Below are positions 8,552 through 17,206 of a DNA stretch of 64,000 bases, piece by piece. The stretch spans positions 62,001 through 126,000 of the forward strand of contig NZ_JNZA01000036.1 in assembly GCF_000717345.1 (NCBI RefSeq). Direction: 5' to 3'. Position numbers and translations under genes: made by a program. The notes under the pieces are model-generated. The model worked only from the letters and a program-made list of their open reading frames with translations. It was not told the DNA's origin and made no database searches. Position 1 is the first letter of the stretch. Each line of letters opens with the position of its first letter. The stretch is from Streptomyces lydicus. Lineage in GTDB: Bacteria; Actinomycetota; Actinomycetes; Streptomycetales; Streptomycetaceae.

Positions 8552-9459
8552 CCACCCCTCCCGCCCTGCTCATCGCCGGTTACGGCACCCGTGACGAAGA
8601 CGGGGCCGACGCCCTGCGCGCGCTGGTGCGCATGCTCGGCGCGCGCCACCCCGAAGTTCCCGTCGCCGGCGGCTTCTTCGGCACACCGGGCACCGAGGCC
8701 GCGCCGGGCGGTCCGGGCGCGCCGCTGCCGCTCGGCGACGCGGTCGGCGAACTGGTGGCGCGGGGCGCGACCCACCTGGTCGCCGTACCGCTGCTGCTGG
8801 CCCCGACCGGGCCGGTGGCCCGGCCGCTGGCCGCGGCGCTGGAGCGGGCCGTGCAGCGCCACCCCGGGGTCGACCACACCTGCGGTGCCGAGCTGGGGCC
8901 GCATCCCCGCCTGCTCGACGCCCTGGAACGGCGGCTGGACGAGGCGCTGGGCGAGGGCACCCGCACCCCGCTGGACCGCGCCCGTACGACGGTGCTGCTG
9001 GTGGGGCGCGGGGCGAGCGATCCGTACGCCAACGCCGAGGTGGCGCGGGCCGCGCGGCTGCTGTGGGAGGGGCGCGGCTTCGCGGGGGTGGAGACCGCCT
9101 TCGTGAGCCAGGCGGCGCCCGATGTGCCGGCCGGCCTGGACCGGTGCCGGACACTGGCCGCCGCGGCCCCGGCCGCGGGCGGGCCGGGCCGGGTCGTGGT
9201 CGTGCCGTACTTCCTCTTCGCCGGCGGGCTGTTCGAGCGGCTGTGCATGCAGACCGAGGGCTGGGCGGCGGCGCACCCCGACATCGAGGTGTACGGGGCG
9301 CACACCCTCGGCGTCGGGCCCGAGGTGGCCGAGGTGGTTATGGAGCGCTATCACGAGACCGTGGCGGGCGGTCCCCGGGCGGCGGCGGGGGACGCCCGGG
9401 GCACGTACCGCACGGCCCGGCAGTCCGCCCCGGTCACCGCCGGCACCGGAGAGCGCTGA
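8548..9459 (+). CDS. CbiX-like sirohydrochlorin chelatase-family protein, first His replaced by Tyr
   Basis: The 303-residue protein has the two tandem half-domains of CbiX. The first half starts LLIAGYGTRDEDGADALRAL and the second contains VLLVGRGASDPYANAEVARA and VPYFLFAGGLFERLCMQTEG. In CbiX/SirB proteins the N-terminal motif is normally GHGTRD or GHGSR, and its His is a catalytic metal-binding residue; here the codon is TAC, giving Tyr12. The rest of the motif is intact and a later His (ELGPHPRLLDAL) is retained. The protein probably still belongs to the cobalt or corrinoid pathway, but chelatase activity is uncertain. It overlaps cobE by four bases (GTGA). Confidence 0.85.
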   Translation: MTTPPALLIAGYGTRDEDGADALRALVRMLGARHPEVPVAGGFFGTPGTEAAPGGPGAPLPLGDAVGELVARGATHLVAVPLLLAPTGPVARPLAAALERAVQRHPGVDHTCGAELGPHPRLLDALERRLDEALGEGTRTPLDRARTTVLLVGRGASDPYANAEVARAARLLWEGRGFAGVETAFVSQAAPDVPAGLDRCRTLAAAAPAAGGPGRVVVVPYFLFAGGLFERLCMQTEGWAAAHPDIEVYGAHTLGVGPEVAEVVMERYHETVAGGPRAAAGDARGTYRTARQSAPVTAGTGER

Positions 9460-9461
9460 CC

Positions 9462-10598
9462 ATGCCGCTCTCCACCGACTCCGCCCTTCCCGCACCCGGC
9501 GTCCGCCCTCCGCACGGCGCCCACGGGGCCGCCCCCTCCCCCGAGCCCGATCTGCGGCACCACGGTGATGCCGAGGTCCGGGCAGCGGACGGCGGGGGCG
9601 ATCTGACGGACCTGGCGGTCAACGTCCGCACCGGCACTCCCCCGGCCTGGCTCAAGGCCCGGATCGCCGCGTCGCTGGACTCGCTCGCCGCCTACCCCGA
9701 CGGCCGTGCGGCACGCCGGGCGGTCGCCGAGCGGCACGGCCTGCCCGCCGAGCGGGTGCTGCTGACGTCGGGGGCGGCGGAGGCGTTCGTGCTGCTCGCC
9801 CGCGCGGTGCGGGCGGTCCGGCCGGTCGTGGTGCATCCGCAGTTCACCGAGCCCGAGGCGGCGCTGCGGGACGCCGGGCACGACGTCGGGCGGGTCCTGC
9901 TCACCGAGCGCGACGGCTTCCGGCTGGACCCCGGCGCGGTGCCCGACGACGCCGACCTGGTCGTCGTCGGCAACCCCACCAACCCGACCTCCGTGCTGCA
10001 CCCGGCGGCGACGCTGGCCCGCCTGGCGCGGCCCGGCCGGACGCTCGTGGTGGACGAGGCGTTCATGGACGCGGTGCCCGGCGAACAGGAGTCGCTGGCC
10101 GGCCGCACGGACCTGCCGGGCCTGGTCGTGCTGCGCAGCCTGACGAAGACCTGGGGTCTGGCGGGGCTGCGGATCGGCTATGTGCTGGCCGCCCCGGAGA
10201 CCGTCGCCGCCCTGGAACGGGCCCAGCCGCTGTGGCCGGTCTCCAGTCCCGCGCTGACCGCCGCCGAGGCGTGCAGCGGGCCCGCCGCCCTGGCGGAGGC
10301 GGCCGCGGCGGCCGAGCAGATCGCCGCGGACCGCGCGCATCTGCTGGCCCGGCTGGCCGGGTTCCGGCAGATCCGGGTGGCCGGCCCGGCGGCGGGACCG
10401 TTCGTACTGATCCGCCTGCCCGGGGCGGCGGGGGTACGGGCCGGACTGCGGGCCCGCGGCTTCGCGGTACGCCGCGGCGACACCTTCCCGGGGCTGGGGC
10501 CCGACTGGCTGCGGCTCGCGGTGCGCGACCGGGCCACCACGGACCGCTTCACCTCAGCGCTGGCCGAGGTGCTCGGAGAGGCCGGTGGCCCCCGGTAG
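9462..10598 (+). CDS. cobC: CobC, threonine-phosphate decarboxylase-like aminotransferase
   Basis: This is a 378-residue fold-type I PLP enzyme of the CobC/CobD-decarboxylase group, relatives of histidinol-phosphate aminotransferase. It contains DLAVNVRTGTPPAWLKARI near residue 50, a motif I associate with actinobacterial CobC, and the PLP lysine in SLTKTWGLAGLRIGYVL (Lys about 229). The likely role is making (R)-1-amino-2-propanol O-2-phosphate from threonine phosphate, the CobD (CbiB) substrate. The first 45 residues are Pro/Ala-rich and poorly conserved, so the true start could be further in. It is the last operon gene and is followed by a hairpin. Confidence 0.9.
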   Translation: MPLSTDSALPAPGVRPPHGAHGAAPSPEPDLRHHGDAEVRAADGGGDLTDLAVNVRTGTPPAWLKARIAASLDSLAAYPDGRAARRAVAERHGLPAERVLLTSGAAEAFVLLARAVRAVRPVVVHPQFTEPEAALRDAGHDVGRVLLTERDGFRLDPGAVPDDADLVVVGNPTNPTSVLHPAATLARLARPGRTLVVDEAFMDAVPGEQESLAGRTDLPGLVVLRSLTKTWGLAGLRIGYVLAAPETVAALERAQPLWPVSSPALTAAEACSGPAALAEAAAAAEQIAADRAHLLARLAGFRQIRVAGPAAGPFVLIRLPGAAGVRAGLRARGFAVRRGDTFPGLGPDWLRLAVRDRATTDRFTSALAEVLGEAGGPR

Positions 10599-10645
10599 GG
10601 CCGAGGGCCCGTGGGTCCTTGGCGACCCGGTGGGGCCTGGAGAAG

Positions 10646-10690
10646 CCGTACCCCGGGGCGGCGCCCCCACAGCGCCGGCCCGGGGTACGG
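10646..10690. terminator. Bidirectional hairpin terminator after cobC
   Basis: The 12-base arm CCGTACCCCGGG (10646-10657) is repeated exactly in inverted orientation at 10679-10690. The 21-base interval holds a further inner pair (GGCGC/GCGCC). It lies between two convergent genes, cobC and the LAETG protein, whose stop is only six bases away. There is no T-tract, as is usual in Streptomyces. Confidence 0.8.
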
Positions 10691-10695
10691 GGCTG

Positions 10696-11733
10696 TCAGC
10701 CGCGCCCGGTCTGCGGGGCGGCGGAACGGCGGCGGCGGGCGTAGACCATCGAGCCCGCGCCCGCGACGACGAGCAGGGCCGCGCCGCCGGCGAGGTACGG
10801 GGTGGCCGAGCTGCCGCCGGTTTCGGCGAGGTTCTGGGTGCTCGGCCGGGAGCCCGGCTGGTTCACCTGGGCGTCCTTGCCGCCGGCCGGCTTGCTGTCC
10901 CCGGCCGGTTCGGTGCCCCCGGCCGGCTTGGTGTCGCCGCCCGGTTGCGGCTGACCGCCGCCGGTGCCGCCGGAGCCGCCCGGCCGGGGCACCTTGCCGC
11001 CCGGGGTGGCGCAGCTGGCCTGGACGAGCGTGACCCGGCCGCGGACGTCGGCGACGTTGAGCTTCAGGGGGTTGACGGAGACGTTCAGGTCGAGTGCGGT
11101 GGCCGCGGCCTTCCTGGCCGTGGTGCTCTTCTTCGACAGGTCGAGCCGCACCTCGCCCACGCCGGGCACCTGCACGTCCGTCGTCCCGCCCGCCGTGAGC
11201 GTGACCTTCTTGCCCAGGACGCGGACGCTGCCCAGCACGTTCGACGTGGCGCGGGGGGCCTTGCCGGCCTCGCACACCGCGGTGGCGGTGACCTGCTGGA
11301 CCTCGATCAGGGACAGCAGCGGCAGGCCGGGCAGATGCACCTTGGCGTGCACCAGGTTGGCGTAGCCCTCGGCCTTGCGGTGGTCCGCGGTGGCCCGTGC
11401 GGTGGCGACGTCGGCCCGCAGCACGCTGAACGGCTTGCCGTGCCCGATGCCGTCGAGGTTGACGGTGAGCGCGGTCTTGTTCGCGGAGGCCGGGGCGTGC
11501 ACCTCGTTGAGGACGGCGTTCAGCGGGACGTCGAGCGTCTTGTTGAGCAGGCCGACGTTCAGGCCGGCGCGCAGCACGACCGCGCCGGACGTGCCGCGGG
11601 CCGGGCCGTGGCCGCCGGTGGCGTGGGCGGGCGCGGCGCCGAGCAGGACGGCGGGACCGGCCGTCAGGGCCGTGGCGACGAGGGTCGCGGCGAGGCGCCT
11701 GGGCATGCCGGAGTGGGTGGGACTGGTGGACAC
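10696..11733 (-). CDS. LAETG-anchored surface protein (SCO1860 family)
   Basis: The 345-residue protein is exported and covalently anchored by sortase. The start is the GTG at 11733, preceded by GTGGGGGTTCC. A signal peptide follows (MPRRLAATLVATALTAGPAV, with cleavage probably after AHA). The body of about 220 residues is beta-rich by appearance and contains two Cys (CEAGKAPR and ASCATPGG) that could pair. A Gly/Pro/Lys repeat spacer (GGDTKPAGGTEPAGDSKPAG) leads to LAETG, a hydrophobic segment and the basic tail YARRRR, the signal used by class E sortases. I recognise it as the family named after SCO1860; its function is unknown. It sits opposite the B12 operon without shared promoters. Confidence 0.88.
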   Translation of the reverse strand: MSTSPTHSGMPRRLAATLVATALTAGPAVLLGAAPAHATGGHGPARGTSGAVVLRAGLNVGLLNKTLDVPLNAVLNEVHAPASANKTALTVNLDGIGHGKPFSVLRADVATARATADHRKAEGYANLVHAKVHLPGLPLLSLIEVQQVTATAVCEAGKAPRATSNVLGSVRVLGKKVTLTAGGTTDVQVPGVGEVRLDLSKKSTTARKAAATALDLNVSVNPLKLNVADVRGRVTLVQASCATPGGKVPRPGGSGGTGGGQPQPGGDTKPAGGTEPAGDSKPAGGKDAQVNQPGSRPSTQNLAETGGSSATPYLAGGAALLVVAGAGSMVYARRRRSAAPQTGRG

Positions 11734-12009
11734 GTGTGTGGAACCCCCACAAGAGAAATGGAGCCGCCGGCCGCGCCAATGGGGGACATCACGCGGGCCG
11801 ACGACCTCGACCCGCACATCGTGTCCGCACTGAGGGTGAACGGGGAGCCACGCGTGGTCAGTTCATCCCAACGGGTGGTTTTCGCGTCTGCATTCGATTC
11901 CCGTGGCACGGTGCAGCTCTCGCGTCACAGCCGCCCCACCGCGTGGGTGACCCTGGTTGACCGGCATCGTTTCCCCCGGTCACCGGATCGGGGCAGGGGC
12001 GCGTGACGC
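11734..12009. other. Intergenic region with the LAETG gene promoter
   Basis: This is non-coding as far as can be seen. It includes the ribosome binding site of the LAETG gene (complement of about 11739-11748) and a stretch of lower G+C (about 11850-11900) where its promoter is likely. No clear -35/-10 pair or operator could be fixed. Confidence 0.5.
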
Positions 12010-12039
12010 GGCCCGGCCCGGCCGGAGCCGGGCCGGGCC
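12010..12039. terminator. Strong 13-bp hairpin
   Basis: GGCCCGGCCCGGC (12010-12022) pairs perfectly with GCCGGGCCGGGCC (12027-12039) around a CGGA tetraloop. It lies about 100 bases beyond the end of the minus-strand amidohydrolase gene and upstream of the LAETG gene, so it probably ends amidohydrolase transcription. Confidence 0.75.
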
Positions 12040-12065
12040 ACAGGAGGGCTCCGGGGGGCGTCCCG

Positions 12066-12162
12066 CTAGGGGCTGTCGTTTGGATCAGGCCGGATCAGGG
12101 AGCGGGGTCTGGTGCCGTGCATCGCAAGGCGGAGGAGGGAGTCAGGGCGGAGCCCTGGCGAC
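12066..12162. repeat. Probable fragment of a dispersed Streptomyces intergenic repeat
   Basis: The stretch runs from CTAGGGGCTGTCGTTTGG to CAGGGCGGAGCCCTGGCGAC and includes GGGGTCTGGTGCCGTGCATC followed by GCAAGGCGG. From memory this resembles one arm of a long palindromic element scattered through Streptomyces genomes (GTCTGTCGTTTGAT...GGGTCTGGTGCCG...GCATCGCAAGGCGG...). It contains a small internal palindrome (CAGGGC-GGA-GCCCTG, 12143-12157). Only one arm is visible. The amidohydrolase stop codon (12142-12144, minus strand) lies inside it. The identification is by recall, not by search. Confidence 0.45.
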
Positions 12163-13206
12163 CTCCTCGCGCGGGTCGCTCTCGTAGACCACGAGGTCGG
12201 CGGGGGCGCCCTCGGTGAGGCCGGGGCGGCCGAGCCAGTCCCTGGCCCCCCAGGTGGTGGCGGAGAGGGCGGCGACGGCGGGCAGGCCGGCCCTGGTCAG
12301 TTCGAGGACCTCCTCGGCGACCAGGCCGTGGGCGAGCGAGCCGCCGGCGTCGGTGCCGGCGAAGACGGGCACACCGGCGTCGTAGGCGGCCCGTACGGTG
12401 TCGTAGCGGCGTTCGTGGAGGCGTCGCATGTGGTCCGCCCAGCGCGGGTACTTCCCCTGGCCACCGGCCGCGAGCTGCGGGAACGTGGCGATGTTGATCA
12501 GGGTGGGGACGATCGCGACGCCGCGTTCGGCGAACAGCGGGATGGTGTCGTCGGTGAGGCCGGTGGCGTGCTCGATGCAGTCGATCCCGGCCTCGACGAG
12601 GGGCGCGAGGGTCTCCTCGGCGAAGCAGTGGGCGGTCACCCGGGCGCCGAGCCGGTGCGCCTCGGCGATGGCCGCCTCGACCGCGCCCCGGGGCCAGCAG
12701 GCGGACAGGTCGCCGGTGGAGCGGTCGATCCAGTCGCCGACGAGCTTGACCCAGCCGTCGCCGCGGCGGGCCTCCTGGGCGACGTAGGCGACCAGGTCCT
12801 CGGGCTCGATCTCGTGCGCGTAGTTGCGGATGTAGCGCTTGGTGCGGGCGATGTGGCGGCCGGCCCGGATGATCCGCGGAAGGTCCTCGCGGTCGTCGAC
12901 CCAGCGGGTGTCGGAGGGTGATCCTGCGTCGCGGATCAGCAGGGTGCCGGCGTCACGGTCCGTGAGCGCCTGTTTCTCGCTGGTGGGGGCGTCCACCGGG
13001 CCGTGTGCGTCCAGACCCACGTGACAGTGGGCGTCGACGAGGCCGGGCAGCGTCCAGCCCTCCACCGTGGTGGCATCGCGTGCCATGGCCGGCCGGTCGA
13101 AGGTGACGCGGCCGCCGACGACCCACAGCTCGTCGCGTACGTCGTCCGGCCCGACGAGGACCCTCCCCTTGAGGTGCAGCACCGCACCTTCACTCTTGGA
13201 CGTCAT
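12142..13206 (-). CDS. Amidohydrolase family protein
   Basis: The protein has 354 residues and the layout of metal-dependent amidohydrolases of the imidazolonepropionase/prolidase-like kind. The first metal motif is LPGLVDAHCHVGLDAHG (HxH), then comes a lysine/histidine region (GWVKLVGDWIDRS and ARVTAHCFAEE), CIEHATGL, and the late Asp in PVFAGTDAGG. Substrate is unknown; known relatives hydrolyse cyclic amides and dipeptides. It is transcribed alone, away from the ect genes. The last few residues (about ARAPP) are encoded by DNA that looks like a dispersed repeat, so the C-terminus may have been altered by insertion of that element. Confidence 0.9.
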   Translation of the reverse strand: MTSKSEGAVLHLKGRVLVGPDDVRDELWVVGGRVTFDRPAMARDATTVEGWTLPGLVDAHCHVGLDAHGPVDAPTSEKQALTDRDAGTLLIRDAGSPSDTRWVDDREDLPRIIRAGRHIARTKRYIRNYAHEIEPEDLVAYVAQEARRGDGWVKLVGDWIDRSTGDLSACWPRGAVEAAIAEAHRLGARVTAHCFAEETLAPLVEAGIDCIEHATGLTDDTIPLFAERGVAIVPTLINIATFPQLAAGGQGKYPRWADHMRRLHERRYDTVRAAYDAGVPVFAGTDAGGSLAHGLVAEEVLELTRAGLPAVAALSATTWGARDWLGRPGLTEGAPADLVVYESDPREEVARAPP

Positions 13207-13691
13207 ACAGGCACTTTAGGCGGCGCGGCCGACCCGGCGGGGCGGGGTGGCGGGGGTTCTGGCGGCGGGGAACCGGGGGTGCCGGGAGCCGGGCGTTCCC
13301 GGCGATTTCCCATAATCGCGGCGCATGAGGTTGCGAGCCTTGTCATGGGTTTGCCGGGCAGGTTTACATAGGTCCTACGCAAGGTCTTCCACCGGCGAAT
13401 TCCCAATTTCCTGGAAGTACAGCTTCCCGTATTCTTCTGCCCGCTTTTCCGCAGCTCAAACGCCAAGATTTTGCTAGTACGGATCCCGTAATTCGGACGC
13501 ATCTCAGGAGCGTTACGCAGCTGTGACCGACTACACAGCGTGTCCGTTTCGCCCCGAACATCCTGGGCAAATCGTGACAAGTTTCAGCCCGATCGCACGC
13601 ACAGGCGCGCCCGCGCGATAACACATCCAGCTCGTTTACGTAACCCCTGCCCGCGATGCAATTTCCTTTTCGCCTGGGTAAATTCAATTGC
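13207..13691. other. AT-richer intergenic region upstream of ectA
   Basis: No gene is convincing in these 485 bases. From about 13300 the sequence is clearly less G+C-rich than its surroundings, as is usual for a strongly regulated promoter region. It must hold the promoter of the minus-strand amidohydrolase at its left end and the osmotically induced ect promoter at its right end. A candidate ect promoter is given separately (13658-13691). Confidence 0.6.
13658..13691 (+). promoter_or_regulatory. Candidate ectA promoter and inverted repeat
   Basis: TAAATT at 13679-13684 would be a good -10 box; it ends seven bases before the ectA ATG (13692), so the transcript would be leaderless. This fits the absence of any Shine-Dalgarno before that ATG. 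GCAATT (13658-13663) and AATTGC (13686-13691) form an inverted repeat around the -10, which could be an operator. No good -35 was found. Confidence 0.35.
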
Positions 13692-14258
13692 ATGACCGCC
13701 GCACAAGCAGACCATGCAGGTGCCCGCAGCGATATCAGAGAAATTCCGGAGGGCTTCAAGCTCGACACTCCACGTGTGGAGGACGGGGCAGCGATCTGGC
13801 GCATCGCCCGTGACTCGAAGGCGCTGGACCTCAACTCGTCCTACAGCTACCTGCTGTGGTGTCGTGACTTCGCCGCCACCTCCGTCGTCGCCCGCGACGC
13901 GGAGGGCGAGCCGGCCGCCTTCCTCACCGGCTACCTCCGCCCCGAGCGCCCGGAGACCCTGGTCGTCTGGCAGATCGCCGTCGACGACGCGCACCGTGGC
14001 AAGGGGCTGGCGGCCGCACTCCTGGACGGACTGACGCTCCGTGCCAGGGACGAGCTGGGCATTCGTTACGTCGAGACCACCATCACACCCGACAACGCCG
14101 CGTCCAACAGGTTGTTCGCGTCCTTCGCCGAGCGGCACTCCGTGCCGGTCGAGCGCGAGGTGCTCTTCGATGCGGGGCTGTTCCCCGAGCAGGGCCACGA
14201 GCCGGAGGTGCTCCACCTCATAGGCCCGTTCGTGCCTCCCGCCCCTGTCCCCGGGTAG
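13692..14258 (+). CDS. ectA: L-2,4-diaminobutyric acid acetyltransferase EctA
   Basis: This 188-residue GNAT protein acetylates L-2,4-diaminobutyrate at N-gamma using acetyl-CoA, the second step of ectoine synthesis. Family landmarks are IWRIARDSKALDLNSSYSYL, the acetyl-CoA loop DDAHRGKGLAAALLDGL (about residues 95-111), and YVETTITPDNAASNRLFASF. The ATG at 13692 gives MTAAQADHAG, similar to what I recall for other Streptomyces EctA; the in-frame ATG at 13656 is less likely because it adds an unconserved stretch. It is first of four ect genes on the same strand. Confidence 0.97.
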   Translation: MTAAQADHAGARSDIREIPEGFKLDTPRVEDGAAIWRIARDSKALDLNSSYSYLLWCRDFAATSVVARDAEGEPAAFLTGYLRPERPETLVVWQIAVDDAHRGKGLAAALLDGLTLRARDELGIRYVETTITPDNAASNRLFASFAERHSVPVEREVLFDAGLFPEQGHEPEVLHLIGPFVPPAPVPG

Positions 14259-14382
14259 TAGCGCCCCCGGGCCGCGCGGCGACGGCGCCGCGCCGGCCCC
14301 GCGGATCCGGCCGCCCGCAAGGGGCCGCCGGCACCGCCCCCAGACTTCCTCATCCTTCGCACTCATCTCCCAGGAGCATGCT

Positions 14383-15651
14383 GTGACCATCACCCAGCCC
14401 GATCTGAGCGTCTTCGAGACCGTGGAGTCGGAGGTGCGCAGCTACTGCCGTGGCTGGCCCACCGTCTTCGACCGTGCCCAGGGCAGCCGTCTGATCGACG
14501 AGGACGGGCACACCTACCTGGACTTCTTCTCCGGAGCCGGGTCGCTCAACTACGGACACAACAACCCGGTCCTCAAACGCGCCCTGATCGACTACATCGA
14601 GCGGGACGGCATCACCCACGGCCTGGACATGTCCACCACGGCCAAGCGGGCGTTCCTGGAGTCGTTCCAGAACATCATCCTGCGGCCGCGTGACCTGCCT
14701 TACAAGGTCATGTTCCCCGGCCCGACGGGCGCCAACTCGGTCGAGGCGGCGCTGAAGCTCGCCCGCAAGGTCAAGGGCCGCGAGTCGATCGTGTCCTTCA
14801 CCAACGCCTTCCACGGCATGTCGCTGGGCGCGCTCGCGGTCACCGGTAACTCCATGAAGCGGGCCGGCGCCGGTATTCCGCTGGTGCACGGCACCCCGAT
14901 GCCGTTCGACAACTACCTGGACGGGGCGTACCCGGACTTCCTGTGGTTCGAGCGGCTGCTGGAGGACCAGGGTTCCGGCCTGAACACGCCCGCCGCGGTG
15001 ATCGTGGAGACGGTCCAGGGCGAGGGCGGCATCAACGTGGCCCGCGCCGAGTGGCTGCGGGCGCTGGCCGACCTGTGCAAGCGCCGGGACATGCTGCTGA
15101 TCGTCGACGACATCCAGATGGGCTGCGGCCGTACGGGTGCCTTCTTCTCCTTCGAGGAGGCGGGCATCGTGCCGGACATCGTCACCGTCTCGAAGTCGAT
15201 CAGCGGCTACGGTCTGCCGCTGGCGCTCACCCTGTTCAAGCCTGAGCTGGACATCTGGGAGCCGGGCGAGCACAACGGCACGTTCCGCGGCAACAACCCG
15301 GCCTTCGTGACGGCCGCCGCCGCGCTGGACACCTACTGGGCCGACGGCCAGATGGAGAAGCAGACTCTCGCCCGCGGTGAGATCGTCGAAGCGCACCTCA
15401 AGGCCATCGTCGAGGAGCACCCGGGCGCCTTTGCCGAGTACCGCGGCCGCGGTCTGGTGTGGGGTCTGGAGTGCAACGACAAGAGCCTCGCGGGCCGTAT
15501 CGCGGGCCGGGCCTTCGAGCTGGGCCTGCTGATCGAGACCTCCGGTCCGGAGAGCGAGGTCGTCAAACTGCTGCCCGCGCTGACCACCACCCCCGAGGAG
15601 CTGGACGAGGGCCTTCGGACCCTCGGCCGCGCGGTCCGCGACTGCGTCTGA
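14383..15651 (+). CDS. ectB: Diaminobutyrate-2-oxoglutarate transaminase EctB
   Basis: The 422-residue class III aminotransferase makes L-2,4-diaminobutyrate from aspartate semialdehyde with glutamate as donor, the first ectoine step. It has [15 protein letters not shown] near the N-terminus, the PLP phosphate region [34 protein letters not shown] with the PLP-ring Asp, and the Schiff-base Lys271 in [14 protein letters not shown]. The start is a GTG at 14383 with CCAGGAGCATGCT upstream. The gap from ectA is 124 bases of high G+C with no visible promoter, so co-transcription is likely. Confidence 0.98.
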   Translation: MTITQPDLSVFETVESEVRSYCRGWPTVFDRAQGSRLIDEDGHTYLDFFSGAGSLNYGHNNPVLKRALIDYIERDGITHGLDMSTTAKRAFLESFQNIILRPRDLPYKVMFPGPTGANSVEAALKLARKVKGRESIVSFTNAFHGMSLGALAVTGNSMKRAGAGIPLVHGTPMPFDNYLDGAYPDFLWFERLLEDQGSGLNTPAAVIVETVQGEGGINVARAEWLRALADLCKRRDMLLIVDDIQMGCGRTGAFFSFEEAGIVPDIVTVSKSISGYGLPLALTLFKPELDIWEPGEHNGTFRGNNPAFVTAAAALDTYWADGQMEKQTLARGEIVEAHLKAIVEEHPGAFAEYRGRGLVWGLECNDKSLAGRIAGRAFELGLLIETSGPESEVVKLLPALTTTPEELDEGLRTLGRAVRDCV

Positions 15652-15698
15652 GCCCCGTCAGAGTTCCTGCACGTTCGACAGAAAGGCACCGACCCACC

Positions 15699-16115
15699 GT
15701 GATCGTCCGATCCTTCAAGGACATCGAGGGCACCGACCGCCACGTCAAGGCCAAGTCCGGTACGTGGGAGAGCAAGCGCATCGTGCTCGCCAAGGAGCGC
15801 GTCGGGTTCTCGCTGCACGAGACCGTCCTGTACGCCGGTACGGAGACGTCGATGTGGTACGCGAACCACATCGAGGCCGTCGTCTGCGTCGAGGGCGAGG
15901 CCGAGCTGACCAACGACGAGACCGGCGAGAAGCACCTCATCACGCCCGGCGTGATGTACCTGCTCGACGGGCACGAGAAGCACACCATGCGGATCAAGGA
16001 GGACTTCCGCTGCCTGTGCGTCTTCAACCCGCCGGTCACCGGCCGCGAGGACCACGACGAGAACGGGGTCTACCCGGTTCTCACCGAGCCGGACCCGGAG
16101 CCGGAGAAGGTCTGA
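15699..16115 (+). CDS. ectC: L-ectoine synthase EctC
   Basis: This 138-residue cupin closes N-gamma-acetyl-diaminobutyrate to ectoine. The start is GTG at 15699 ([20 protein letters not shown]), with GAAAGG upstream; it matches the usual EctC N-terminus and normal length. The cupin region includes [20 protein letters not shown] and [19 protein letters not shown], with conserved Tyr, His and Glu residues that bind the metal. It lies 47 bases after ectB. Confidence 0.98.
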   Translation: MIVRSFKDIEGTDRHVKAKSGTWESKRIVLAKERVGFSLHETVLYAGTETSMWYANHIEAVVCVEGEAELTNDETGEKHLITPGVMYLLDGHEKHTMRIKEDFRCLCVFNPPVTGREDHDENGVYPVLTEPDPEPEKV

Positions 16116-16209
16116 GGCGACCCCGGGCCGGCCCGTCAGGGCCGGCCGCGGAAGCCCCGCGTCACGCACGTGAGCCGGATTCCGTACGAGAGGAGAGGAA
16201 GGCAACACC

Positions 16210-17109
16210 ATGACCACCGCACCCGAGCGCATCGCCGACCTGTACCCGACCCGGGGGACCGCCGAGGTCATCACCCCGCGGAAGGACCCGGTGGTGTGGT
16301 CGCAGCCCGGAGCGGCCGGCCCGTTCGCGCCGTCCGAGCTGAGCGACTTCGAACGCGACGGCTTTTTCGCCATCGGGGAGCTGCTGACGGCGGAAGAAGT
16401 CGCGGTGTACCGCGCCGAACTGGACCGGCTGGTGCTCGACCCGGAGATGCGCGCCGACCCGCGCTCCATCGTCGAGCCGAAGTCGCAGAGCGTCCGGTCC
16501 GTCTTCGAGGTGCACAAGATCAGTGAGGTGTTCGCCAAGCTGGTCTCCGACCCGCGGGTGGTCGGCCGGGCCCGGCAGATCCTCGGTTCGGACGTCTACG
16601 TCCACCAGTCGCGGATCAATGTGAAGCCCGGCTTCGGTGCTTCCGGCTTCTACTGGCACTCGGACTTCGAGACCTGGCACGCGGAGGACGGGCTGCCGAA
16701 CATGCGGACCGTGTCCGTGTCGATCGCGCTGACCGAGAACTACGACACCAACGGCGGCCTGATGATCATGCCTGGTTCGCACCAGCACTTCGTCGGCTGC
16801 GAGGGCGAGACGCCGAAGGACCACTACAAGCGGTCGCTCCAGATGCAGGACGCGGGCATCCCGTCGGACGAGGTGCTGACGAAGATGGCGGACAAGCACA
16901 GCATCCGGCTGTTCACGGGCAAGGCCGGTTCGGCGACGTGGTTCGACTGCAACGCCATGCACGGCTCGGGTGACAACATCACGCCGTACCCCCGCAGCAA
17001 TGTGTTCATCGTCTTCAACAGCGTGGAGAATGCCGCGGTGGAGCCGTTCGCGGCGCCGGTGCGGCGCCCGGAATACATCGGGGCCCGGGACTTCACCCCG
17101 GTGCGCTGA
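16210..17109 (+). CDS. ectD: Ectoine 5-hydroxylase EctD
   Basis: The 299-residue Fe(II)/2-oxoglutarate dioxygenase converts ectoine to 5-hydroxyectoine. The iron ligands are visible as His150 and Asp152 in GFYWHSDFETWHAEDG and His251 in NAMHGSGDNI. SQSVRSVFEVHKISEVFAKL and QSRINVKPGFGASGFYW are family hallmarks. The ATG at 16210 follows GAGAGGAAGGCAACACC. It ends the ectABCD operon, so the organism should be able to make both ectoine and hydroxyectoine as compatible solutes. Confidence 0.98.
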   Translation: MTTAPERIADLYPTRGTAEVITPRKDPVVWSQPGAAGPFAPSELSDFERDGFFAIGELLTAEEVAVYRAELDRLVLDPEMRADPRSIVEPKSQSVRSVFEVHKISEVFAKLVSDPRVVGRARQILGSDVYVHQSRINVKPGFGASGFYWHSDFETWHAEDGLPNMRTVSVSIALTENYDTNGGLMIMPGSHQHFVGCEGETPKDHYKRSLQMQDAGIPSDEVLTKMADKHSIRLFTGKAGSATWFDCNAMHGSGDNITPYPRSNVFIVFNSVENAAVEPFAAPVRRPEYIGARDFTPVR

Positions 17110-17206
17110 GTACGGTGACGTAGACGAGAGCGTTACCGGTGGCGCGGTCGTCGCACAGCAGGGTCTGTGCGGCGGCCGCGCCGCCTTCGTGTGCGAGGAG
17201 GGGCTG

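Noticed and set aside
13656..14258. ATG at 13656 as the ectA start
   Set aside because: It would add 12 unconserved residues and has no ribosome binding site; 13692 fits the family.
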